A stretch of DNA of 64,000 nt, taken from NCBI RefSeq assembly GCF_032062135.1, contig NC_092858.1:125703562-125767561 (forward strand). The letters run 5' to 3'. The notes under the pieces are model-generated. The model made no database searches and was not told where the DNA came from. It worked only from the letters and a program-made list of their open reading frames with translations. Within the stretch, counting starts at the first letter, position 1; every line of letters begins with the position of its first letter. The position numbers and the translations under genes are program-made. Below, one piece after another: positions 12,709-24,200 of this stretch. Origin of the DNA: Pyxicephalus adspersus (lineage: Eukaryota > Chordata > Amphibia > Anura > Pyxicephalidae).

Positions 12709-13060
12709 TACACTTTATTAGGTACACCTGTTCAACTGCATATTATTGCAAATATCATATCAGCTAATTACATACCGTAGCAGCAACTCAAAGCATTTAG
12801 GTATTGCCAAGAAGACCTGCTAAATTTCAAACTGAGCATCAGTATAGGGAAGAAAGGGTATTTAAATTAATTTTTATGTAGCATGGTTGTTGGTGCAAGT
12901 TGATATTGCTGGTCTTATGAGATTTTCATGCATAACCATCTCTAGGAAATTGTCCAAAAAATCTAGTAAGCAGCAGACAAAAAAGCATTGTCAATGCCAG
13001 AAGTCAGAGGAAAATGGCCAGATTGGTTTCAGAAGATAGGAGGCAAAAGGGAAGTTCAAC
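12709..13060 (+). mobile_element. Tc1/mariner transposon remnant (5' end)
   Basis: Begins ACACTTTATTAGGTACACCT, then GGGAAGAAAGG, GCATGGTTGTTGGTGC, ACCATCTCTAGG and GTCAGAGGAAAATGGCCAGA. These are landmarks of a Tc1-like family widespread in fish and frogs and cover the terminal repeat and N-terminal DNA-binding part of the transposase. Many indels and stops; inactive and cut off before the catalytic domain. Confidence 0.65.
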
Positions 13061-14916
13061 CAGTAATGTGCAACTAAAAAGTGGGCAGAACACATTCCCA
13101 TCAACTGAAGCTGTATTTGGTTTTGACATGTTACAAAACACTGATAAAATCTAGAGCATGGGAAACTACATTACTATTTTAAATCTCAGAGAGAGAATTT
13201 CATTTGTCATTAAATGTCATTAAATGTTCTTTCTTTTAAAGCAAGCAGTTGTGAATTTTACTTGGTACTAGCCCCTTAAATTCTTCAGTACAACAAAGTC
13301 TAGACTAAGACAAGGAGAAACAGCACATGGATGACCAATTAGTTTTGCTGCAGTACTGATACGTTAATAGGTAAATTCCAAAAAAGTTGGTGATATTTAA
13401 ATACACATGGGAGACAGGGGAGATCTATTAATCTTTTCCCCAATTCTACCTGTGCTGAATGTGTTGTTCCTTTTTTCTATGAAGGAAAGACTATTAACAG
13501 GTAATTATCATTTTACGCTTGTAATGCTCAGAAGGGTGCTGAATTGTTTTTAAATTATATTTAAATCAAAATATTTTAAACTATTATTAATAGTTTTATT
13601 GTGTAGGTATATGCTCAACTATAAAATATAAGTTTGTTTTCTTTTGCAACTTGAACATGTCATTAGAAAAGAAGTTTATACTCTGGTCTCACCACTAGAT
13701 GACACTCATGTAAAGTGTATAAAAAAAATTGTCTGAGACATTATTAAAAATCTATTACACACTTTATTTACAAGAGGATAATATGCCAACTACTGGAGGC
13801 CAACAGCAATGCACAAAAGATCATTTTAGAGCAAGTAACCTCTCATAACCTACTCAAAAGTACAAAATACTTTAAACTGTAAATGGGAAGAATAAACATA
13901 CTGAGCCAATGTGAATTTATTCGTATTTAGTTTTTAAATAAATGTTTTAAAAAATAACACATCATGAATGCATTTGTTCATCATCATTTTACTGGCATTT
14001 GTGTTGAATATTGTTTTAAATGTTAGCGGGGGCAGCCGCATTTTATGTCCTAGGTTTACACTCGAGTTAGTGTAAGTTTTCTGTTAAAAGGTAAAAATAT
14101 GTATCTTGGATTGTATTCAGATTGGTTTATATTCACATGTAAATGCATATAAACCTTTAAAGATAAAAATGTATACTGTGCACAGTGCTGATGCAAGCTC
14201 ATGAACAAGGCCAAGGAAGCCTCCCCTTTCCCTAGAATAAGTTTTTACATCTGCATGCTTTTAGCTAGGCTGACACAGGCAATACCTGTTGTCCACAAAC
14301 CATAGATAAACCTCAGATGTGGCTGCATTAGCTTTCTTTTTTCTTTAGTAAGTAATTTGCTAGTAACATACAGACCTAGGTTGAAGACATTCACTATTGC
14401 ATCTATGGAGGATCAATGAAGCATTCGTCTCTGCTCAAAAAGATTCATTAGGTAATAGTTGATTTTGTAGTCCACATTGATAGCCGAGTGCAATGTAACT
14501 GATAAGTATGCAGTATAAACATTGCTCAGTAAAAAAGTAAAACAGTATATAATAAACTATATATTATCTTTGATACAGAAAAACACACACAATGTTTGAA
14601 AATATGTTTATTTAGACATTGCAAGTAAATAGCCACCACAATGCTAAGAGACTTAAAAAACAACTTAGTTTACAATACTTTTACTCCTTTAACATGAAGT
14701 CATTATCAAAACACCTTTCAGGGTGAAATAAGATAAATATTAAAATACCTGAGCCTGGGTGTACTTTATAGTAACTATTGATTGTACCACCCAGGGGCAG
14801 TAGTACTGGCATACCTAATGTTACTATAGGTTCTGCATTGGGTCCTTTTTGCCATAATTATCAGAGCAATGATGTGTGCTGTACAATAATAAAATTTCTA
14901 ATGTAATGTTTTAATC

Positions 14917-14922
14917 TTTATT
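14917..14922 (-). terminator. RAB44: Candidate RAB44 poly(A) signal
   Basis: AATAAA on the minus strand, 17 nt after the RAB44 stop codon. It is the first canonical hexamer downstream. Using it would give a very short 3' UTR, so a later signal may be the main one. Confidence 0.4.
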
Positions 14923-14938
14923 TATAATGTAGTTGTCT

Positions 14939-15029
14939 TTATACACAACAGCGTGTTTCCTTCTGGCATACAGGACGTTTTATTTTTATCACATTATTTT
15001 TCATATTGTCTTCATTCTCTTTTAAGGAC
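14939..15029 (-). CDS. RAB44: RAB44 last coding exon (prenylation tail, stop)
   Basis: Encodes R683 to V712 and [23 protein letters not shown] then [10 protein letters not shown]. The final Cys-Cys-Val is a CCX motif of the kind geranylgeranylated by Rab GGTase; human RAB44 ends in CCS as I recall it. The acceptor gtttttccag|GTCC has an excellent pyrimidine tract, and phase 2 matches exon 14. No ATG precedes it, so it is invisible as a Met-started ORF. Confidence 0.93.
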
Positions 15030-18000
15030 CTGGAAAAACAAAGCCCAAGAGATTTATTACATGCAGGTTCATATGTGATGCTGATACATGCACATGTATA
15101 AATCACATCTTTCTACTTTTGGTTCTATTGAAGTAAAAGTGTATCAAACAGGAAAAAAAAAACTAAAAAGATGTAAATAAACAGTGAAGTTGACTGCATG
15201 GACAAACAAAGGTCTGACAAACTGGAGTAAATCACTGAAAATATCAATAATGAAAATATTACCAGAATGAGAATATTTATAAATACTCAAATTAATTACT
15301 AAGGAAAATTCAGGATATTAAGGATATAATTGAAAAACTGTGTAATATTAGAGTTTTGAAGTTTAAATATATCTAAAGCAAAACTTTTTTTTAGTTTGAA
15401 ATAGCATAGGTAAAAGGGTTATTTTTTTTCAATCTGTGTCTCACTAGGGAAATGTATACTTTCAACCTGTAGACCGAATTGAAAGTGAGAGAAAATCTGT
15501 TAAAAGTAAGGGAAATCCCCTTAGTTGTCGCTAAACAGGTGTCCCCATGGAAAACTTATACTTCAGCTCTCTTGTTTTGGTACCAACTCAAGGGCGCCAT
15601 TTATATAACAGAGAACCTGACATTCCCTCAAGCATTCCCAGGTACAGAATTTTTTCCGATCCATGTTTTTCAATGGCAGTAATTACGAAATTTTCCCAGG
15701 AAATGTTTCAGGAAATGTCAGATTCCATGCTTTATAAATAGATCCCAAAATGTAGAATTTCTCCTTAATTTCAGTTTTGGTGATAGTAGTACCAAATGAA
15801 AAAAAACCTAGAACAGAAGGAAAGTGTGTGGGACACTGGATCATATTGAGTAGAAATGAATTATTGTGTTTCTTATTGTATAAAGTAATAAGGTATCAAA
15901 TATAATCTATATACACAAAAGCAGTAAGAAGTATGAAAGGAGCAAAGAGTAGTATTTTGTGCCATTTAGTGTGATTCAGACTGCATGGGTAACATAAAGA
16001 ATCTGTTTTACTGTCTTTTATTGTTTATTTGTGCTTTAGTTTAGATTGACATGGTGTCTACTAAATGTCATTCACAGTTGGGTAGGCATAGCTGTTACTC
16101 CTGAAACTTCTCACACACCAGTGTAGCACAACATAGAAAGACCAAGGATGTTCATATGATTTCCCATTTTTTGCATTTGTAAAGTAGAAAACTTCAGAAA
16201 CATGTTAAAATTAGAGAAATATGCACAACAGGCAGAAGGGGAAGTATAAACATATATATTGCTACAAACTGAAGATATGCTTTGATTGCACCCTATTGAC
16301 GCCATTGGTTTTGACCAACATGCCAAAATTTTGAGGAAATGAAAGTTCATAGTTTCAATCTACAACTGGTAAAAGGGTGAACTTGTTTGGTGATGGCAAG
16401 ATTAGGCATCGCTTTTTCTAGGCAGCAACAATGAGGGCAAAGGAACTCTATAAAGATCAGATCACTGTTTGAAAGATTTAAACTTGGCTTGCTAAGTAGA
16501 GAAATATAAGTGCTGTATGTATAAAATTGGTTATAAACTGAAAGTTTTTACATAGATAAATAATAATAATAATATATACAGCTCAAAAGAAAACAGTTCC
16601 TATGAAATAACTTTTTGTAATTCTGCTACCATTCAGAGTATGTGTAGCTTGAAGATCAGTGACTGTGGAGGTCAGATCAATTATGGTCTTGGTGTACAGT
16701 TATCGATACTACCTTAGAGTTTGTTTCTTCTGCTTATTTCTTGAGGTTTGGGTTGTAATTTTACTCAGCACTGTTGATGTACATCCCGACAAAACCCTAC
16801 TTCCTCATTCTAATCCTTTAATCTAAACATATAACTATGTCCTCGGTAAATGATATCTATATCTATGCAGACAGACCACAAGTTAACAGTCAGGCTGAAA
16901 ATGTGCTCATTCCATTCTGCTCTGCTTAGCATGTAAGGACATGAGGAAAGTCATTCATTGTTTTATTGCTAGTCATACAGGTGGTTAATTAGCTGCTGGT
17001 CATTACTACATAAGAAAAGCAATATCACACCCATAAAAATATTTTCAAAAATGCTGTTAAAAAGATTAATTATTTTAAATATTATTAAATAATATGCACC
17101 AACATAATATGCAGCGCTGTACATTATATACGGGTTGCAAATGACAGACAGATACACACAGTGACACAGGAGGAGGAGAGGACCCTGCCCCAATGAGCTT
17201 GCAATCTAGGAGGTGGGGGAAGTAACACACAATAGGAGAAATACGGAGTGGTGGGAAGTAGTGAGGGTTTTAACCCCTCTAGCATTCTAATTCTGTCCTT
17301 ATTTCCACACAAAAAGTGTTACATTTTATTGAATGGAAATTTATTTTTCATTGTAGGCCTATAATTCATAGGCATAACTCACCGAAATATGTCCAATATT
17401 TAATACATTTAATAATAAACTTTAAATCAAAAAAACACAAAAATCTGTTAAAAAAATACAAAATAGTGAACATGTATATAACTGTACAGTAGCATGTATA
17501 ATATATATATATATTATATAAAGATTTCTTTGTATTGGACTCATACAGCTATTTTGTATTGAATCCAATACAACGTTATTTGAATTTCCCACAACTCCTC
17601 CCGCCCACACTGACGCATGCACCAATGTCACCGGGAAACCCCGGAGAACGTCTCTGCAGTCGCTGGCTGAAGATCGGAGGAAGAAGACGTGTCCAGAGAA
17701 CCTGCAGGGACCAGCAGGATGCCGGGGGCTGACAACAGAACAAGGTGTTGTGTGCGTCTGAGTCCCCGTGTGTGACTCAGGATTACCGCTTTTTGCATGG
17801 TAAATCTCCCATCTTCCACATGGTAAAACCAGTCACACTCGGGATTACCCCTAGGGGGGTTATGAGACAGAAACAGACGGGTAGGCAAGTTTCAATAAAT
17901 GGGTTTTGAGTGCTCTTTTAAATGCAAGCCAAATAGGAAGGGGAAGACCAATCTTTCTATTTTCCTTTGCAGGTAGCAGTGTTTTTCAGTAACTGCAGGG

Positions 18001-21000
18001 CATGCATCCTTCACTACTATAATTGGCTCACTGCCCAAATTCTGCAAACAGTCTTGCAAATATCACACCTACAACAGGATGTTTAGAGATTTTGCTGCTA
18101 CAACAGTTTTATCTCCTGTGAAACACTTGCAAAGTTGGTAAACACTGAGCCTGATTTATTAAAATTCTCAAAGACTGGAGAAGAAAGACTATCATAGGAG
18201 AACCTGGGCGATCCGGCAAACCTGGAATGGATTTGTTTTAGGATTGAAAATATTTGGCAAATAATATAAAATTATTTTAGGAAAGTTTGCTGTATCACAA
18301 TCATTTCACCCACGGGGAATGGACGATTCCAGATAAGTGTAGTTTCCGGGTTACTGAGGTTACTCTGAAACTAAGGTTTCTCAGCCAATCAGCACTAGAC
18401 TTGAGTAGGGAGACTTGTCCCCATTCACCTCTAGTGCTGAATGGCTGAGAAAAGGGAAAGCCTGATGACGCTTGAGCCGTCAATCATGGAGGGGTGCAAT
18501 CAGCAGAGATCTGCTCTGCTCTCCTGACAGATCCGCTCTCCTGATTGCTCCCCTAGCTGCGCTAGGGCTGCAGGAGCAATCAAGAAAGTGGAGCTGTCGG
18601 GTGCCGGTTATCTGAATTTTCCAGTTATCTGAGTTCTGGATAACTGGGGTTCTACTGTATATGTATATTTGGTATGATACACACTTATTTCACTTTTCTG
18701 TTCATTATTATCCTATAATGTAGAAATTGTTCAGCAAAGACTATACAGTTCTTTTTTTTACTGTTGCATTGTTTATTTAAAAAGGAAGTTGGGTAATTTT
18801 CTGAAAGTTTCTTGGCTATCAGATGGACTTTTGTATAGATTTGGTAATAATTTTTAGCTTTTGTTGTGGTGTGAAAATAAATTGAGATATTTACCTGGCT
18901 ATCTGGCTCAATGATTCCATGACATTTTCCCCAGATTCTGCACTGCATTCTGTAAACAACAGCTGGTAATCCTAATAATAAAATAGGTTTATGTTAATCA
19001 TGTGTACAAAGGGTTGATGGAGTAAATGCTATACAAAACACAAATAAAATAAAACAAGCAATTGAACAACAACAAAGGTCACTTATATTTAGCCTTTCGA
19101 TATGTGGCTTTAAAAAGAATTAAGAGGCCTCTAACAAAGTTCCAAATAAGCCACATAGTTTGCAAAGCAAAAAGCAGGTGCAACAAACAAAATAAAAATA
19201 ATTTATAGGACCACTATTGTGAAAGATAATTGTAATTTTTGTATGAGTTATTTTTTAGCATTAAGCATATTCATTATTTTCTTACTATTTCACATGCTTT
19301 TATTTATTATTTTTCCTCTTTTACTTTCAGGATAAGATGTCAAAAAGTGCAAAAGTGGCTATGGAAATTTATACCAATGCTGGAAATACTTGTGCAGGGC
19401 CTATGTGAAAGAGTTGCCTTTTCAAAATATATTTAGCTAATTAAAATTAATACATTGGGCCTGATTTTAAAGCTCTCCAAGGCTGGAGAAGATACGCTTT
19501 TATCAGTGAGCCTGGGTGATCCAGCAAACCTGGATCAACCTGAGAAGTGTGGAAATGTCATCTATCTGCACCATAACTAGTAGAGCTCACTAAATTTTAT
19601 GTTGGATGTGAGAGTTCCTCTAGTGGTGACTGGAGATATTGCAGGTTGTGATCTCTGTTTCACAGTCACCTTCCACTATCCCAAAATAGAAATTTCCTTC
19701 TATCTCATCCCTTCTCCAACCAAGCATCTTTCTCTAATTAGCATATTTGTGGACTCTTGATGTTTATCCCTAAATAATACTTTGTTACTTCTAACTAGCC
19801 TTTTCAGTTTTTTGTTTTCTTTTTTTGTTTCGTTTAAGAGTAAAAAATTCATCATGTGCATAATACTTGTGATGTTTTTGTTTATTTATTTTATTAGCAT
19901 TTATTTATTTATTTTATTTTTAACACATTATTTTATTACTTAACACATAGGCCCTGATTTATTAAAGCTCTCCAAGGCTGGAGAGAATACACTTTCAGCA
20001 GTGAAGCTCGGTGATCCATCAAACCTGGAATGGATTTCTTCAATGTAATTTGCTATTTGCTAGCAAATGCCTTGAATCCTGGACCAGATCCATTCTAGGT
20101 TTGCTCGATCATCCAGCTTCACTGGTGAAAGTGTATTCTCTCCAGCCTTGGAGATCTTTAATAAATCAGGGCCATAAAGTAGAATGATGACTATAAGTAC
20201 AGCCTATCCACATTTACTCCCCACTTTCACACATTTTTTACATTGGATTTAAATAGAAAAAGAATAAATCATCTTGGGTGAAAACAAAAACAGATCCCAT
20301 AATATGAGCAAATAGAGTTGACGCAGTATAATAAAGATATAGGAAACTCTGCTGAATCCTGCAAATGAAAATGTTAAAATTCTGATGAGGATATTGTTAC
20401 TCATCTACATGCATATGGTCACTTTCAGGTTTCACCATGAGTGCTGTTGCCTAAGCCAATCAGGAGGCAGCACTCCTAAATGATTTGGGCATTTATAGGT
20501 ATATCAGTGTGCGTCTCAGATTTTCAGCAATGCATCAGTACACTAATGCCGAGCCTTTGCTGTGTGACCTATTAATTCAGTGTAACACTGTGTACCTACT
20601 GTGACCTGAGTATGTCCAGTTACCTATGAGCCGCTAGTGACCTCCTGTGACCTCATGCATCTCCAGTGACACCCTGTACTTCCTGCAATCCCAAGTGTCT
20701 TTTGAGACCTCCTATTGCTTTCCATTTCCTTTTCAAACATCAGAGTTTTCCTGTTCATCCTTTGATTTTTTCTGAATTTGTCTGTTTGCTTCCTATCCTG
20801 ACCCTTGTTATTTTACTGACTGAGGTTCCAGTACCTTTTTTGGGCAGCCTGCCCTAGTGTATCTGAGGGTCACCACCTGGGATTCATGTACAGCAAAGCC
20901 CATCACCTTTATCAGGGTGCTGTGGCGAAAACTGGTGCCTCCTTCCCAGGTGTTTAATGTAGAAACAAACGGTTGTATGTAGTTAGGTACCAGAAAACAA

Positions 21001-21191
21001 GATTTAGTTGGGTAAAGGTCTGAACCCCAAAAGGGGTCCTTATAAAAAGTAACTGATCAAAGATTGAGTAGAAAAAAGAAAAAAAAAGGTTAAGAGGGAG
21101 GGACAGACAAGGCAAAGCAGAAAATGTAAAAAGGTGAAGGAAAGAGCTAGAAAAGGACTTAGCATGCAGGAAGGAAGGGGTGGTAAATATT

Positions 21192-21231
<40 letters not shown>

Positions 21232-24200
21232 GTGTTAAAAGGCACATAGCAGAATCTATATATATTGTTAGGAATTTTAAATATTTTTTGTATTTTGTCC
21301 ACCCCTGTATATAGTACTGCCAATGTAGTGGTACCTTGGGGCTGTATAAACAAGTCAGAATCATCAACAATCTTTGATCAAAAGGCAGAAACACAAGTGT
21401 GACTCAATTGTTCCTGTTTGTCTACATATTTTATATCATATAAATGTATAGCCAACAATCCATTTTTCTATTTATATATGTTTTAATATTCTTTCCTACA
21501 TAAAGAGATGCCTCAGACGCAGAATGAGTTACCTAGGTTCCACATAGCTCCCATCTAGCACTCTGCCTGGTAACACAGGTGTTTTATTTTGTCACTGTGT
21601 TACAATTCATAATGAAGTTTCTTTGTTTTAGCCACAAAAATGTTATACATGCTAATTGGGATTTGCCACTCATTTTAAAAATTTGTACAAGTCAACATCA
21701 GTCAGAATGCACTTTACAAGTACAAATTCTATGCATACCTGAGCCAACTTTTTTGCATCTTCATATGCCACTTTTCTTTCTGATTCACAGTCTGTTTTGT
21801 TGCCGATAAGTAGAATAACAATATCATCAACAGTTTTTGCCTGTTTGAAAGAGGTAACAAAACAGTAGTCAGTTCTGTAAGTTTCAAATAAACTAAGGTG
21901 AAACAAGAGCCCCTTATCTCCCTAGGCTTATACAAGTCACTTTCACCTTACTTCCTGTTGTGAAGTGAGGCTACATATTCCCATTAGGCCACAGACAACA
22001 ATATAAATGAAGGATGCATCCTTGCTTCATAAGCTGCATACACACTTCCAATTTTTATCGTTGGAAATGAACGACGAACGAACGACCGATTGGCCAAAAA
22101 TCGTTCGTAAAAAAAGTAACCAACGACGCCGACGAACGAGGATAGTCGTTGGAAATGAACGACCGGACCGGCGGATTGGATTGGACGACGATCGTTGACC
22201 ATCTATCGTGTGTACGGTCGTTCAGTGATCGTCCATGGTCTGAGCATGGGCGGTGAACGAACGTTCGCTCACTTCCTGTGGTGCACGTCACTTCCTGTAT
22301 CGTTCAAACGATCGCATCTATCGTGTGTACAATATCTTTGAACGATCGTGTCGTTATCTGTATGTACAGGATCGGTGCCATACGATCGTTCGCAGATATC
22401 GTGCAGGATCGTTCCACGTTCGTTTACCAACAATAAAAATTGGAAGTGTGTACGTAGCTTTACTCTTAAAAGCAAATAATAATAAAAAAAAACATTGATG
22501 CCTACTATATGTTTGTTATCCATGAATAAAACTGTCCTGCCTCTGGTCAGTTTTACACTGCTTTATCACTTTTAATTCTACAATGAAATGACCTGCCTGG
22601 AAATCTCCCCAATTATATTTTGGGGAATAAAAATTTGTTTAAAATATATTTTTGTGATTGAGACTCTAGTGGCTATACTTAATTAAATTAATAAATATAT
22701 ATTTAAATGATACATTTTTGGAAACGTGGCAGCCTGTAGTAACAGTTTCCAGAAGCCTAGGATAAGCAACCTCTCCTTTTTTTCTCAACCTATTAAAAGT
22801 ATTTTTTTTTTGCTTTGTGTGTTTTTTTTTTTTTTTTTGCATTCCTGTTTTTTATACATTTGCTGTAACCACTGTGTTTATTTTATCTTAGTTATGTTTT
22901 TGCTTAAAATGTGTAGCCACTTTTGTGTTCTAAAGAGCTGTAACTACCAGCATCAATAGTACACAATGCAAGCAATAAGGGGAAATGTAGTTTTCCTATA
23001 AGTAGAAAGTTTACATTGCAGCTCTGTTGCCCTCTAGTGTTCAGCAGAAATAGTGAAAACCACCAGCAGCCTCTACACAGATTCCACAAATGAACACTGA
23101 ATTTTTTTTTAACACGTTACTCGTGATGATCCTTATTACCTCTTCATACAAGGAATAAGACTTTAGATTTCTCTTAATAATATACTTTTTCCCCATTGAA
23201 AATGTTTTTCAGTATACTCACTTGGATACGATTCAGCCAGTAGCACACGTCTGTAAACGTTTTCTTAGATGTAATATCATACATAATCACCATACCGTCT
23301 GCTTTTCTGAAAAACTGTTCTGTGATACTATGAAACCTGGTAATGATATATATTCAGTAAATTCCATTTAGTAAATTAAAGGTAAAACATATTATGTTAA
23401 AATGATTTTAGTAATTTTAAATGGCTTCACTGTCTATAGTTCTTGATGATAAATGTGAATATTTTTATTTGACAAATTTTAGATATTATAAGAGTGTGTG
23501 CATTTGTGTATTATGTTTAATAAAGTGTATGTAAAGACTAAATTGGACGCACGCACCTCAGGGGGCTTTGGGTTGCTCCTTCTGCCCATACCTGAGATTA
23601 GGGCTTTTCCCTCATTGTAAAAGAAAAAAAGTCTGATGTCAGACATGGGCGGTGAGATCAAAATTTTTTTTACATTTTTTTCTACATTTTCAGGAAATGT
23701 CCCCTGATCTCTGGAATTCAGTTGAGGAGGGATTGAGCTCTTTTGGAAAGTAAAGGTAGGGGTGTTTGTTTCTTGTTTTATGCTTTAAATAGCTATGCAA
23801 TCTAATACCTGCTCAAAGTTAAAAAAAGAATGCTTGTAACATGTAAGGCATATTAAGTTACTTAGGTAAGCATATATTATCTGTTGCTTTAGGCAACTAA
23901 TGTCCATCCCAAATTAAATTATGATTGAAATTTTATTACAGTTACATTTATTTTAATCTAATTGGGGTATGTCATATCCTTGCCAAAATACATTTGTTCT
24001 CCTGTTCTAATGTGCATACGTGTATGTCAGAATGTAAATTAAGCTAATATGCTAAAACCTAATCCTAAAAAACAAAAATGTCATGTATTGTAGCTTACCA
24101 ATGTTTAGGTGTGGTACCTGCATTACTTTTCTTTTTTTATTGTTTTTTTTTCTATATTTTTAGGTGATCTTGTGAATAAAACTGTCCCTGGGTGGTTATA

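Larger units (their letters stand above)
10346..14916. other. Intergenic region between RAB44 3' end and CD53 5' end
   Basis: Holds an unclassified repeat-like block at about 10620-11040, poly-A/T runs near 11580-11630, a half foldback repeat and a Tc1 remnant (listed). No gene recognised on either strand. Both genes are transcribed leftward, so this must contain the RAB44 termination region and the CD53 promoter. Confidence 0.5.
15030..18894 (-). other. RAB44: RAB44 intron 14
   Basis: About 3.9 kb. The left 2 kb is unremarkable A+T-rich sequence; the right part carries the SINE-like repeat interrupted by a TTAA element, a foldback copy and a pogo-like end (listed). No exon seen. Confidence 0.6.
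18972..21738 (-). other. RAB44: RAB44 intron 13
   Basis: Carries one half and one full foldback copy, an unclassified repeat at about 20400-20950 with several GTGACCT motifs, and a (TAA)n tract. No exon. Confidence 0.6.

Noticed and set aside
20954..21394. 146-codon open frame on the - strand with a poly-Leu run
   Set aside because: The Leu run is the (TAA)n microsatellite read on the other strand; the rest is low-complexity.
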